The notes: generated by a model from the sequence alone, not told the origin. A DNA stretch of 64,000 bases from Anatilimnocola floriformis (GCF_024256385.1 NZ_JAMLFW010000001.1:5394001-5458000), one strand, 5' to 3'; shown: positions 16,847-25,589, counted from the first letter of the stretch. Numbers and translations: made by a program.

Positions 16847-18193
16847 ATGCCCACGATCCAAGCCTTTCACGGACTTCGTTACGACCTCGGCCATGTTGGT
16901 TCGCTCAGCGATGTAGTCACGCCACCGTACGACGTCATTTCGCCAGAGTTTCAAGACGAACTGTATAAGAAGCATCCGGCCAATTTCATTCGCCTCGAGC
17001 TCAATCGCGAAGAGCCAGGCGACAACGATGGCTCGAACAAATACAGCCGCGCGGCGAGGTTCCTGCGCAATTGGCGCAGCGAAGGGGTGATGCAACTAGA
17101 CCCAGATCCGGCCGTGTATGTTTACCACCAAACCTTTGAAGCTGCTGGGCAAACCTTTACCCGTCGCGGGTTCATGTGCCGCGTGCGGCTTGAGCGCTTC
17201 GGCCAAGGCAAAATCTATCCGCACGAAGAAACGCACTCCGGCCCGAAGGCCGATCGCTTGTTGCTCACCAAGGCTTGCAAGGCAAACCTGAGCCAGATCT
17301 TTGGCCTGTATCCCGACCCAGCCAACGCCGCGCAGAACCTGCTCGAAGACGCTGTCGCCGGCCAAACGCCGCTGACCGCGACCGACCACCTTGGGGTTGT
17401 GCATCGCATGTGGCCTGTAGCGAATATGCGGACCATTTCGGAAGTAGCGGCCATCATGGACGCCAAGCCGATGTTCATCGCCGACGGCCATCACCGTTAC
17501 GAAACGGCTTGCAACTATCGCGATGAACTCGCCGCGGCAGGTCAGCTCGATGTCAATCACCCGGCCAACTTTGTGCTCACGCAATGCGTCAGCATGAACG
17601 ACCCGGGTCTGCTCGTGCTGCCGACGCATCGCCTCTTCCGCGGCGTGCAGCCGATCACGTCGGTCGAGCTCGCGGCCAAGTTGCAAGGCAACTTCATTAC
17701 GCGCCCAATCGGCGTCGGTCCCGAACTGGCTACCGCCCTCTGGCAGGAAATCGCCTCGACCGGTTTGCAGAACAAGCTCGCGTTCTACACCGCGCAAGAC
17801 GACACCTGGACGCTAGCACTCGCCACCGAAGCCGGCTCGCAGCAGATGGCCAAGCTCGCCTCGGAGCACAGCACCGATTGGCAAGGCCTGGGCGTTTCGA
17901 TCCTCCATCGCCTGGTGATGGAAAACCTGCTCGGCCTGAAGGAACTGCCGAAGCCCATGTACGTTCACAGCGTGCAAGAAGTGATCGACAACCTGAAGAG
18001 CGGCGACCGCGCCGGCCGTGACGCCACCGGCCAAATGGGAACCGGCGGCCGCTTCGAACTCGCCGCCCTCGTGATGCCCGCCACGGTCGACCACGTCCGC
18101 CTGATCAGCGAACACGGCGAACGAATGCCGGCGAAGAGCACGTACTTTTATCCGAAGCTGCTGGGCGGCATGGTGGTGCATCCGTTGGAGTAA
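16847..18193 (+). CDS. DUF1015 family protein
   Basis: 448 residues, the usual length for DUF1015 (a SpoIIAA-like, HTH-less family of unknown function, sometimes with kinase-like genomic context). Typical segments: SDVVTPPYDVISPEFQDELY near the N-terminus, HPANFIRLELNRE, the YPHEETHSGPKADRL block, and FIADGHHRYETACNYRDEL at about 205-225 with the GHHRYE signature. No partner gene is suggested by the context. The start ATG is as given; no strong ribosome site. Confidence 0.9.
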   Translation: MPTIQAFHGLRYDLGHVGSLSDVVTPPYDVISPEFQDELYKKHPANFIRLELNREEPGDNDGSNKYSRAARFLRNWRSEGVMQLDPDPAVYVYHQTFEAAGQTFTRRGFMCRVRLERFGQGKIYPHEETHSGPKADRLLLTKACKANLSQIFGLYPDPANAAQNLLEDAVAGQTPLTATDHLGVVHRMWPVANMRTISEVAAIMDAKPMFIADGHHRYETACNYRDELAAAGQLDVNHPANFVLTQCVSMNDPGLLVLPTHRLFRGVQPITSVELAAKLQGNFITRPIGVGPELATALWQEIASTGLQNKLAFYTAQDDTWTLALATEAGSQQMAKLASEHSTDWQGLGVSILHRLVMENLLGLKELPKPMYVHSVQEVIDNLKSGDRAGRDATGQMGTGGRFELAALVMPATVDHVRLISEHGERMPAKSTYFYPKLLGGMVVHPLE

Positions 18194-18253
18194 GACGGGG
18201 TGGGACGGGAGGCGAGAGACGAGGGAAACTCAAAGCGTCGCTTCGCGACGTAG

Positions 18254-18297
18254 TAGCTCCCTCGCCCCGCTTCGGGGAGAGGGCTGGGGTGAGGGGT
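18254..18297. repeat. Family C intergenic repeat, copy C2
   Basis: AGCTCCCTCGCCCCGCTTCG, then GGGAGAGGGCTGGGGTGAGG GG. It contains a hairpin (CCCCGCTTCGGGG) and ends six bases before the GTG of the next gene, so its GAGGGG can act as that gene's ribosome site. Confidence 0.75.
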
Positions 18298-18302
18298 CTG
18301 AA

Positions 18303-19169
18303 GTGCAACAAGACTCACCTCCAGCCAACGTACCGGAGCCAGGCATCAAGCACTCGCGCTTTGCGCACATTCGCGAGCGTCTCGAAGCCCTCGACCTGCC
18401 GCCGGGGCCACTCGCCTGGTCCTACGAGTTCCTCCTCTTCGGTTTCAAGGAAGGTTGGGCCTGTCTCTTCGGCGCCCTGATGCTCGGCCTGCTCTTGGCC
18501 ACGCGGTTCTTCTATCCCGACAACTCGCCGCTCCATCGCTATGACTTTCTCTCACTCTCGGCGATCGCCATCCAAGTTGGCATGCTCGCCTTTCGCCTCG
18601 AGACCTGGCGTGAAGCGCGCGTGATTCTCGTCTTCCACGTCGTCGGCACCGTGATGGAACTCTTCAAGACGCAGGCCGGCTCGTGGCGGTATCCGGGCGT
18701 GGAAGAATGCGTCCTCCGCTTCGGCACGGTGCCGGTCTTTTCGGGATTCATGTACGCTGCCGTCGGCAGCTACATCGCCCGCATCTGGCGGATCTTCAAC
18801 ATGCGATACACCGGCTATCCGCCACGCTGGACCACGGTGGTGCTCGTCACCGCGATCTACATCAACTTCTTCTCGCACCACTGGCTGCCCGACATCCGCT
18901 GGTTGCTCTTCGCCGCAACCGCCATCCTCTTCGGCCGCACCTGGGTGCTGTTCCAACCCTGGCGAACCACTCGCCGCATGCCGCTGCTGCTCGGCTTCCT
19001 GCTGGTGGCCCTCTTCATCTGGTTCGCCGAAAACATCGGCACCTTCGCCCGAGCCTGGACCTATCCCCATCAGAGCGCCCAGTGGGAGATGGTCTCCATC
19101 GCCAAGCTCGGCTCGTGGTTCCTGCTGATGATCATCAGCTTTGTGCTCGTGTCGCTTGTTCGCGAGTAG
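18303..19169 (+). CDS. DUF817 family integral membrane protein
   Basis: 288 residues from GTG at 18303. The first 40 residues are soluble (FAHIRERLEALDLPPGPLAW); about seven to eight hydrophobic segments follow. Segments such as YEFLLFGFKEGWACLFGALM, FHVVGTVMELFKTQAGSW, FSGFMYAAVGSYIARIWRIF and NIGTFARAWTYPHQ match DUF817 as I know it. Function unknown. The apparent ribosome site GAGGGG belongs to repeat C2. Confidence 0.85.
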   Translation: MQQDSPPANVPEPGIKHSRFAHIRERLEALDLPPGPLAWSYEFLLFGFKEGWACLFGALMLGLLLATRFFYPDNSPLHRYDFLSLSAIAIQVGMLAFRLETWREARVILVFHVVGTVMELFKTQAGSWRYPGVEECVLRFGTVPVFSGFMYAAVGSYIARIWRIFNMRYTGYPPRWTTVVLVTAIYINFFSHHWLPDIRWLLFAATAILFGRTWVLFQPWRTTRRMPLLLGFLLVALFIWFAENIGTFARAWTYPHQSAQWEMVSIAKLGSWFLLMIISFVLVSLVRE

Positions 19170-19171
19170 TG

Positions 19172-19221
19172 TAGTCCTCACGCTCCGCGTGGGGTCGCGC
19201 CACACGGAGTGTGGCAACTAC
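19172..19221. repeat. Imperfect palindrome between convergent genes
   Basis: GTAGTCCTCACGCTCCGCGT GG and CCACACGGAGTGTGG..CTAC are near-complementary across a short GGTCGCG loop. It lies between the ends of the DUF817 and DUF5063 genes and may act as a bidirectional transcription end, though there is no T-run. It is 12 bases from the first parS site. Confidence 0.6.
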
Positions 19222-19232
19222 GCTCGGCGAGT

Positions 19233-19248
19233 TGTTTCACGTGAAACT
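19233..19248. promoter_or_regulatory. parS site 1 (15 of 16)
   Basis: TGTTTCACGTGAAACT matches the conserved ParB-binding palindrome TGTTTCACGTGAAACA at 15 of 16 positions. parA and parB lie 1.3-2 kb downstream, supporting a real centromere site. Confidence 0.92.
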
Positions 19249-19270
19249 TATCCAGCTACGCTGAGTTTCC

Positions 19271-19286
19271 TGTTTCACGTGAAACA
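19271..19286. promoter_or_regulatory. parS site 2 (16 of 16)
   Basis: TGTTTCACGTGAAACA is a perfect consensus parS, and the palindrome extends to 20 bases (19269-19288, CC on the left, GG on the right). Its centre is 38 bases from that of site 1. It lies just after the stop codon of the DUF5063 gene. Confidence 0.96.
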
Positions 19287-19292
19287 GGCCAG

Positions 19293-19757
19293 TCAACCAA
19301 ACACATGGTGATGCAGCACGCGAATGGCATCGGCGGCGTGCGTGCCCCAGTGAGCTCGAAAATTAAACTCCCATTCCCAGGCAGCCTCGTTCCGATGGCC
19401 TGCTCGAAACAGCCGCAGGCCGGTGCACACGTCCCGATAAATGTCGGCGATGTCGTCTGAAAGGCTACCGACCATATACTCGGGCTCGACATCGAGGATC
19501 GGCTCGCAGGTGTTGTAGAAGTCGAGCTGCAGCTTTGCAGATCGAGCATAGACCGTCTGCCATTCGTCTCGCGTGACCCGGTAAGGCTCTTCCTGTATAT
19601 CGCCCGACTCGGGACAGGGCAAGCAAACACCCGCCCCATACAGCCGGGCGATTCGCTGCAGCGCCTCGGTCGCCCCATCATGACCATCCCGTATGCCGCC
19701 CTCGGCCCACTGCACAAAGAGTTCGGCTTCGGCAGCAAACTGATCCCACACGTCCAT
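19293..19757 (-). CDS. DUF5063-like protein
   Basis: 154 residues from ATG at 19757; an upstream extension to 19838 is Arg/Gly-rich and unlike a folded start. MDVWDQFAAEAELFVQWAEG at the start and EPEYMVGSLSDDIADIYRDV, later EAAWEWEFNFRAHWGTHAAD, fit the DUF5063 family, which is mostly helical and of unknown function. The mature sequence is acidic and has no signal. It ends beside the parS pair. Confidence 0.75.
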   Translation of the reverse strand: MDVWDQFAAEAELFVQWAEGGIRDGHDGATEALQRIARLYGAGVCLPCPESGDIQEEPYRVTRDEWQTVYARSAKLQLDFYNTCEPILDVEPEYMVGSLSDDIADIYRDVCTGLRLFRAGHRNEAAWEWEFNFRAHWGTHAADAIRVLHHHVFG

Positions 19758-19912
19758 CGAACGCTCCCGGCTCTCGCCTCCCTCACCCCAGCCGACTGCG
19801 TTCCCCGTTTTACGTCTTCGCCAGTTGGAGCGAGACACAAGACTTTGAACCTATAGATCGTAGTGGTAAAATGCAAACACGCTATCCATCCCGCGCTTCG
19901 GGCAAATACACG

Positions 19913-20161
19913 ATGTCACTCACCACTCAAGAACTCGCTGACTTCAACCACTTCGCTACGGGCAAACTGACGGCGGGGAGCGCAGAGTCGATCGTGGAGT
20001 TGGCCCGGCAGTGGGAGTGGGAACGGCGGGAATTCAACGAGACGGTAGCCGAGTTGAGGCAAGGCCTTGCCGACATGGAAGCGGGCAAGGGCCGGCCGCT
20101 TGCCGAGTTTGATGCGGAATTTCGGAAGAAGTACAATCTGCCACCGCGCGACTCTAAATGA
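19913..20161 (+). CDS. Putative antitoxin of type II TA pair
   Basis: 82 residues from ATG at 19913; ATG at 19871 is an alternative with a weaker-looking extension. Highly helical and charged (ESIVELARQWEWERREFNET, later RPLAEFDAEFRKKYNLPPRD). Size, acidity, and the 4-base ATGA overlap with a RelE/ParE-like toxin gene mark it as the likely antitoxin. The DNA-binding part, if any, is not of an obvious HTH or AbrB type. Confidence 0.7.
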   Translation: MSLTTQELADFNHFATGKLTAGSAESIVELARQWEWERREFNETVAELRQGLADMEAGKGRPLAEFDAEFRKKYNLPPRDSK

Positions 20162-20484
20162 CCCGCCCCGTGCATCAACATTTCCGGGTAGAGGCTGCGC
20201 TCGAAGCCGGTTTTTGCTGGTGGGCGAAAAACCGCTCGCCGCAACAGGCGGCTCGTTGGTACTGCGGCTTTATTGATGCGTTGCAGTCGTTGTCAGAAAT
20301 CGCAGAAAGGCTTCCACTGGCTTCGGAAAATGATTTGTTCCCTTTTGAGGTTCGGCAATTGACCTTTGGCCTTGGAGCGAAGCCCACCCAACGCGCATTG
20401 TTCGTGATTCGCCCGGACATGGTCTATGTCATTGCCATCCGCCACCTCTCGCAACAAGCGATCCGCCCAGAAGGTCTTGATTGA
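20158..20484 (+). CDS. RelE/ParE-type toxin
   Basis: 108 residues. It has the helix-helix-strand layout of the RelE/ParE superfamily: VHQHFRVEAALEAGFCWWAK, SPQQAARWYCGFIDALQSLS, then LPLASENDLFPFEVRQLTFG and a C-terminal strand block with ALFVIRPDMVYVIAIRHLSQ. The substrate (ribosome-bound mRNA or gyrase) cannot be told. Its start overlaps the antitoxin stop by four bases. The pair sits between parS and parA. Confidence 0.75.
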   Translation: MTRPVHQHFRVEAALEAGFCWWAKNRSPQQAARWYCGFIDALQSLSEIAERLPLASENDLFPFEVRQLTFGLGAKPTQRALFVIRPDMVYVIAIRHLSQQAIRPEGLD

Positions 20485-20570
20485 GACAAACCGACGAAAC
20501 CGCTAGCACCTGATCTCTATTTCCAGGCTGTCCGCATCCCGCTACCATCCGCGCAATACGGAGGCAATTG

Positions 20571-21317
20571 GTGGGAAGGATCCTGTGCATCGCGAATCAA
20601 AAAGGTGGCGTCGGCAAGACGACCACCTCCATCAACCTCGCCGCGAACCTTTCGCGCGCCGGGAAGCGCACGCTCCTCATCGATCTCGACCCCCAATGCA
20701 ACGCGACCTCGGGCTTGGGACAAAAGCCCACGCCGCGGCACTCGCTGGTGCAGCGCACTCCCTTGCATGAAGCCGTCGTGCCCACGACCTACGAGAACCT
20801 TTCGCTCCTCCCTGGCAGCCGTTCATTTCAAGATGTCGATGCTCTCGCCAAGAGCGACGACAGCCAGGCCGAAGCCATCCGTGTGCATCTGACGAACGAG
20901 CTCGCCGGCTACGACTACGTGCTGATCGATTCACCGCCGTCGCTCGGCCAGCTCACGCAAACCGCCCTCGCCGCCTCGACCGAAGTTCTCATTCCCATCC
21001 AGTGCGAGTACTTCGCCATGGAGGGTCTGACGCAAATGATCAACGTCATTCGCGCGGTGATGAAGCGACATCCCGGCCGACTCGAGTTCGGCGGCATCCT
21101 GCTGACCATGTACGATCCGCAACTCGAATTGACCCGCGAGGTCGACTCCGAAGTTCGGGATTTCTTTGGTGAGGTGGTTTTTGATACAGTCATCCCCCGC
21201 GACGTCGCCGTCGCCGAGGCACCCAGCCATGGACAGGCTGTGATCGACTACGCCCCGCGGGCTCGCGGCACGCGAGCCTATATGGAACTTTGCCTGGAGG
21301 TAATGGAACATGAGTAA
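20571..21317 (+). CDS. parA: Chromosome partitioning ATPase ParA
   Basis: 248 residues from GTG at 20571; GGAGG ends six bases upstream, whereas the TTG at 20568 would leave only three. Deviant Walker A KGGVGKTT at residues 11-18, Walker A' RTLLIDLDPQCNATSG, and DYVLIDSPPSLGQLT as Walker B, with the C-terminal QAVIDYAPRARGTRAYMELC of chromosomal ParA/Soj. It has no N-terminal HTH, as in the short ParA/Soj/MinD type. With ParB bound to parS it moves the origin region to the cell ends. It overlaps parB by eight bases. Confidence 0.95.
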   Translation: MGRILCIANQKGGVGKTTTSINLAANLSRAGKRTLLIDLDPQCNATSGLGQKPTPRHSLVQRTPLHEAVVPTTYENLSLLPGSRSFQDVDALAKSDDSQAEAIRVHLTNELAGYDYVLIDSPPSLGQLTQTALAASTEVLIPIQCEYFAMEGLTQMINVIRAVMKRHPGRLEFGGILLTMYDPQLELTREVDSEVRDFFGEVVFDTVIPRDVAVAEAPSHGQAVIDYAPRARGTRAYMELCLEVMEHE

Positions 21318-22311
21318 AGACCGACGACTGGGCCGCGGCCTGGCTGCACTGCTGGGTTCGCCGCTGGACGAAACGGCCGAGATCACGAGCGACACCGCGC
21401 CACCGCCGCCGGTGCGCACCACGCCGCGCCTCTTCGACGAAAGCGTACTTGAACACAAAAACGAAGCTGCTAGCAGTGACGAAGACGCCCTGCTGCAACT
21501 CGCCGTTGCTGACATTCAGGACAACCCGTTCCAGCCGCGGCGTGAATTCAACGAGGAAGAAATCGCCTCGCTTGCAGAGAGTTTGAAGCAGCACGATCTG
21601 CTCCAGCCGATTCTCGTGCGCAAGGTCGACGGCAAGTATCAGCTCATCTCGGGCGAACGCCGCCTCCGCGCCGCGATTCGCGCTGGCTGGAAGTCCATCC
21701 CCGCTCGCGTTCGCGAAGCCGATGATCGCCTGGTCGCTGAACTCGCCATCGTCGAGAACCTGCAGCGCAAGGATCTCAACCCAATCGAAAAGGCCCTGTC
21801 GTTCAAACGCTATCTCGATGAACACCGCTGCCCGCAGGACGAACTCGCGCGGCGTCTGAGCATTGATCGCAGCACCATCGCCAACCTGATGCGGCTGCTC
21901 GATCTGCCGCCGCAAGTGCTCGATAGCCTGCGAAGCGAAAAGCTCAGCGCCGGCCATGCCCGCGCCCTGCTGCCGCTCGGCGACGAAGACGAACAAATCG
22001 CGCTCGCGCATCGCATCACCAGCGAAGGCTTGAGTGTTCGCGCAGTCGAACAAATCGTCAGCGAAGCCGTCTCTGCCGACGACGAAGAGACGCCGACGAA
22101 TTCAGCCGCACCGGCCAAAAAGAAGCGAACCCGCAGCGAGCAAATTGCGTCTCTCGAACAAGAGCTGCGAATTGCTCTCGGCACGAAAGTTGAAATCAAG
22201 CAATCGGCCAAAGGCCGCGGCACGGTTGTGATCCACTTCACCGACAGCGACGATTTCGACCGCCTCCGCGACCAACTCGCCGACACGGCCCCGCGCAAAC
22301 GGGTTGCCTAA
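21310..22311 (+). CDS. parB: Chromosome partitioning protein ParB (CTPase clamp)
   Basis: 333 residues. Start KDRRLGRGLAALLG is typical of chromosomal ParB. The CTP-binding domain shows DNPFQPRR (71-78), GERRLRAA (115-122) and ENLQRKDLNPIEKA (149-162). A central HTH covers about 176-200 (DELARRLSIDRSTIANLMRL). The linker is Pro/Lys-rich and the C-terminal dimer domain ends the protein (QSAKGRGTVVIHFTDSDDFD). Known biochemistry of the family is CTP-dependent sliding clamp loading at parS; both parS sites are 2 kb upstream. Confidence 0.96.
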   Translation: MSKDRRLGRGLAALLGSPLDETAEITSDTAPPPPVRTTPRLFDESVLEHKNEAASSDEDALLQLAVADIQDNPFQPRREFNEEEIASLAESLKQHDLLQPILVRKVDGKYQLISGERRLRAAIRAGWKSIPARVREADDRLVAELAIVENLQRKDLNPIEKALSFKRYLDEHRCPQDELARRLSIDRSTIANLMRLLDLPPQVLDSLRSEKLSAGHARALLPLGDEDEQIALAHRITSEGLSVRAVEQIVSEAVSADDEETPTNSAAPAKKKRTRSEQIASLEQELRIALGTKVEIKQSAKGRGTVVIHFTDSDDFDRLRDQLADTAPRKRVA

Positions 22312-22321
22312 CGGCATTCCC

Positions 22322-22357
22322 ATCTCCCTCGCCTCGGTACTCCGGGGTGAGGGGCCG
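22322..22357. repeat. Family C intergenic repeat, copy C3
   Basis: CTCCCTCGCCTCGGTACTCC then GGGGTGAGGGG. It follows the parB stop and precedes tRNA-Pro. Confidence 0.7.
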
Positions 22358-22423
22358 AACTGCCGCGGGGGCAAGAACACCGCCATAGTCAAGCCGCCCA
22401 CTTCACGCTAAACTAACACCACT

Positions 22424-22498
22424 CGGGATGTAGCTCAGTCTGGCTAGAGCGCTTGGTTTGGGACCAAGAAGTCGTAGGTTCAAATCCTATCATCCCGA
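22424..22498 (+). tRNA. tRNA-Pro(UGG)
   Basis: Acceptor CGGGATG pairs with CATCCCG, followed by discriminator A. D-arm GCTC..GAGC, anticodon stem CTTGG/CCAAG with loop TTTGGGA giving UGG, and T-arm GTAGG/CCTAT with TTCAAAT. The CCA end is not encoded. It stands alone between parB and a secreted protein gene. Confidence 0.96.
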
Positions 22499-22513
22499 CT
22501 TGAACGTAAGCAC

Positions 22514-22555
22514 AAATCCCGCCCATGGCTGCGAAAGCGACCATGGACGGGATTT
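22514..22555 (+). terminator. Hairpin after tRNA-Pro, likely terminator
   Basis: AAATCCCGCCCATGG pairs with CCATGGACGGGATTT (14 of 15 positions) across a 12-base loop, 16 bases after the tRNA. A short CTTTTA follows eight bases later; the poor T-run makes termination likely rather than certain. Confidence 0.65.
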
Positions 22556-22923
22556 CAGCTTTTATAGCTGCGGGCTTTCAACTATCCCGCATCGGGTACG
22601 TACGCCGCGATTGACGTTGGCGTCGTTTGCAGCAATCGCTAGATGTGCGGATTGTCGTAGAACTTCTTCAGGCTGGATTCGAGGTTCTCTCGTCCATTCC
22701 ACACTGAGCGCCACTAACACGTTCCGGTCGGCTCCGCTTTTTGCCGGCGCCATCAGGTGGGTTTGCCCAAACCATTCTTTGAGATTTCGCTGCCCATCAC
22801 GGCCATTCGCTGCGCGAATTGATTTTGGACCAGTAGCGCGCCGAGAGCCTTTAATGCCCTGCCAGCTACTCTCGGCTAGCAACCAGCTGCCGCGGCTCCG
22901 CACTTTGCAAAGGTGAATGGGAA
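22556..22923. other. 368-base intergenic region
   Basis: After the tRNA-Pro hairpin. The open frames here (both strands) have erratic composition and no recognisable motif, so no gene is called. It could hold the promoter of the following secreted protein or a decayed gene. Confidence 0.4.
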
Positions 22924-23448
22924 ATGAATCTACGATTGTCGCGCACGGCGGCGAGTTTATTGGTCATCGCCGCAGCTCTTCTCATCGCTGGCCGCTGTTG
23001 GGCGGTGTTCGTTCCGCTCGGTTCATCGCCGGATGAATGGGGGCTCAAGTACGATATGAAGGTGACTGCCGCGGAAGGTGACAAAGTGAATGTCCTCTTC
23101 ACCCTCGCGGACGAGGGTCGGCTGAAGCCCGTTTACACGATCACCCTGGTCGCCTTCCATCAAAACTACGATGGTTCGCGAACGTACCTGGCACAGGCCC
23201 CGATCGCGATGAAGCCGACGAAAGACGGCGGCCTCGAGGGTCAGACGCAAGTCAGCAAGGAAGTGATCGACCGCACCCAGATTCGAATTCTCACGCTGTC
23301 GGTTGATGGCAAGCGGCAGAACGTGGCGGCTTCGTATTACATTCCGCTCAAGCGGTTCCTGACCAAAGCCCCGGCCGCAACTTCGCCCTCGGCAGCACCA
23401 GAATCGAGCGCGGCACCGTCAACGGTGAAAGTGCCCGTCTCAAGATAA
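22924..23448 (+). CDS. Secreted hypothetical protein
   Basis: 174 residues. A signal peptide (RTAASLLVIAAALLIAGRCW, cleavage likely after the following Ala) leads to a beta-rich mature domain (YTITLVAFHQNYDGSRTYLA, later RTQIRILTLSVDGKRQNVAA). The C-terminus is a Ser/Ala/Pro-rich tail. AAGGTGAATGGGAA before the ATG offers a weak ribosome site. No family recognised. Confidence 0.7.
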   Translation: MNLRLSRTAASLLVIAAALLIAGRCWAVFVPLGSSPDEWGLKYDMKVTAAEGDKVNVLFTLADEGRLKPVYTITLVAFHQNYDGSRTYLAQAPIAMKPTKDGGLEGQTQVSKEVIDRTQIRILTLSVDGKRQNVAASYYIPLKRFLTKAPAATSPSAAPESSAAPSTVKVPVSR

Positions 23449-23690
23449 CCCCAGCCGCTATCAGTATTGAAACGATCGAACTGGCAGGCACGCTACTCGC
23501 TAACAAAACCGGTTGAACTTCCAACCGCGCGGCCGCGCGATCCCTCCGACTTCGACGGTGATATTCCGTTTTAGGCTTGCGCACCTCCCATCGCCCGTTG
23601 ATCATCGCCACGCAGCGACGGCGTATAATGCCGGTGTCGCCCGCTTTGTGCGACACGAAATAGGTTTCGGCGCCAGACGGAGAATCGGCC

Positions 23691-24521
23691 ATGGGGTTTG
23701 TCACGACCAAAGACGGTGTCGAGATCTTCTACAAAGATTGGGGCCCGCGCGATGGGGAGGTGGTTTTCTTTCACCACGGCTGGCCGCTTAGTTCGGATGA
23801 TTGGGATGCTCAGCTGCTGTTTTTCGTGCAGCATGGCTATCGGGTGGTCGCCCATGATCGCCGCGGTCATGGACGGTCGAGCCAGGCTTCGGCTGGTCAT
23901 GATATGGACCACTATGCCGACGACGTCGCTGCGGTGGTGCAGCAGTTGGACCTGCAACGGGTGTTTCATGTTGGCCATTCGACCGGTGGCGGCGAAGTAG
24001 TTAGGTACATCGCACGCCACGGCGAGCAACGCGTTTTCAAAGCGGCGTTGATCGCTGCCGTTCCACCGCTGATGGTCAAGACTCCGGCTAACCCCAATGG
24101 TTTGCCGAAAGAGAAGTTCGACGAGCTGCAGGCGCAGGTTCTCACCAACCGCGCGCAGTTCTACTACGACCTGCCAGCCGGTCCGTTCTATGGATACAAC
24201 CGCCCGCACGCCAAGCCGTCGACCGGCACGATTTGGAATTGGTGGCGACAGGGCATGATGGGGAGCGCCCTGGCGCACTACGAAGGGATCGTGGCTTTTT
24301 CACAAACCGACTTCACCGCAGATCTGCAGAAGATCACGGTCCCTGTGCTTGTCATGCACGGCGACGATGACCAGATCGTCCCCTACGAAATCTCCGGCCC
24401 GCTGTCGGCCAAACTGCTGAAGAGCGGCACGCTCAAAACGTATTCGGGCTTTCCCCACGGCATGCCCACCACGCACGCGCAAACCATCAACGCCGATCTG
24501 CTGGCATTTCTGCGGACATAG
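23691..24521 (+). CDS. Alpha/beta hydrolase, non-heme haloperoxidase type
   Basis: 276 residues, the size of cofactor-free chloroperoxidase/esterase family members. HHGWPLSSDDWDAQL near residue 28, the nucleophile Ser97 in VGHSTGGGE, the acid in VMHGDDDQIVP and the catalytic His in FPHGMPTTH (about residue 256) complete the triad. The residues PFYGYNRPHAKPSTG are typical of this subfamily. These enzymes are esterases or perhydrolases in practice; natural substrate unknown. Not linked to an operon. Confidence 0.9.
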   Translation: MGFVTTKDGVEIFYKDWGPRDGEVVFFHHGWPLSSDDWDAQLLFFVQHGYRVVAHDRRGHGRSSQASAGHDMDHYADDVAAVVQQLDLQRVFHVGHSTGGGEVVRYIARHGEQRVFKAALIAAVPPLMVKTPANPNGLPKEKFDELQAQVLTNRAQFYYDLPAGPFYGYNRPHAKPSTGTIWNWWRQGMMGSALAHYEGIVAFSQTDFTADLQKITVPVLVMHGDDDQIVPYEISGPLSAKLLKSGTLKTYSGFPHGMPTTHAQTINADLLAFLRT

Positions 24522-24602
24522 GTGGTGGTGCGGGTTGGCGTCAGTTTTTTCGGGCAGGTAAGATTCCCTTGCGCCCACAGATAGGTCATCGAGGAGAATC
24601 GC

Positions 24603-25496
24603 ATGAAGTTCGGACAAGTCGACGCCCCAGAAGAGTTCGATTTCACAATCCCGCCAGATCCTCCCGAGACCACGAAACTGCTGAAGCAAACTTCGAAATC
24701 AGATGATTTCGAAGTTTATGTGGGGTGCGCCAAATGGAATAAAAAGGACCTCAAAAACTTCTTTCCCAAAGGAGTGAAAGATGAGCTCGGTTACTATTCA
24801 TCGCAATTCAACAGCATCGAGCTGAATGCCACGTTCTATCGCTTGTTTCCCAAGGAAACATTTGAGAAGTGGTATGCAACGGTGCCGGAGAATTTTCGCT
24901 TCTTTCCCAAACTCGAACAAACGATCTCGCACTACAAGCGGCTGAAAGAAGTTCAGGAGTCTGTCGACGCGAACGTCAAAAACATGTCGCATCTGCAAGA
25001 GAAGCTGGGAATGCCGTTTCTGCAAATGCCCGATAATTTCGCTCCGAAGGATTTCGACCGGGTTGTGACGTTCATTGAGAACTGGACCAATAAAATACCG
25101 CTGGCCATCGAGCTTCGTCATACCAAGTGGTACAACGATCCCGAGGTTTCGAACGCACTTTACGCTTTGCTGCAAGCCCACGGCGTGACGAATGTCTTGG
25201 TCGATACCGCAGGCCGTCGTGACCTCATGCATATGCGGCTCACGACTTCGACGGCGTTCGTCCGCTGGGTCGGCGCGAACGACGCTGAATCGGATCGCGC
25301 GCGACTTGATGAATGGATAAAGCGAATCGTCCAGTGGAAAAAAGCCGGCTTGCAGAAGTTGTTGTTCTTCGTGCATCAAAATGAGGAGCAGGAATCACCC
25401 GCTCTTGCCGCGTATCTCATCGAGCGGCTCAATAAAAAGATCGGCACCAATCTGCCTATCCCCAAGACGCTGCCGCCCAAAGGACTCTTCGATTGA
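24603..25496 (+). CDS. DUF72 family protein
   Basis: 297 residues. TIM-barrel-like DUF72 signature segments: FEVYVGCAKWNKKDLKNFFP, YSSQFNSIELNATFYRLFPK, NFRFFPKLEQTISHYKRL, MPFLQMPDNFAPKDFDRV, and IELRHTKWYND. The first 35 residues (before the domain) are not conserved in shorter homologues I know. Function unknown. GAGGAGAATCGC precedes the ATG, a good ribosome site. Confidence 0.88.
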   Translation: MKFGQVDAPEEFDFTIPPDPPETTKLLKQTSKSDDFEVYVGCAKWNKKDLKNFFPKGVKDELGYYSSQFNSIELNATFYRLFPKETFEKWYATVPENFRFFPKLEQTISHYKRLKEVQESVDANVKNMSHLQEKLGMPFLQMPDNFAPKDFDRVVTFIENWTNKIPLAIELRHTKWYNDPEVSNALYALLQAHGVTNVLVDTAGRRDLMHMRLTTSTAFVRWVGANDAESDRARLDEWIKRIVQWKKAGLQKLLFFVHQNEEQESPALAAYLIERLNKKIGTNLPIPKTLPPKGLFD

Positions 25497-25589
25497 GCGA
25501 AAGTTGACCTCGAGCTTTGGGCTATTTGCTTACTCCACCTCATCGGGTATTCGACCAAACGCAATTTTTTTCATCGGTTGGCGATAGTT

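Noticed and set aside
19247-19257. TTATCCAGC near parS as a DnaA box
   Set aside because: A single 7-of-9 match, no cluster and no dnaA or AT-rich unwinding region nearby.
22562-22903. 113-residue minus-strand frame after tRNA-Pro
   Set aside because: No motif or ribosome site; could be a decayed gene but nothing supports it.
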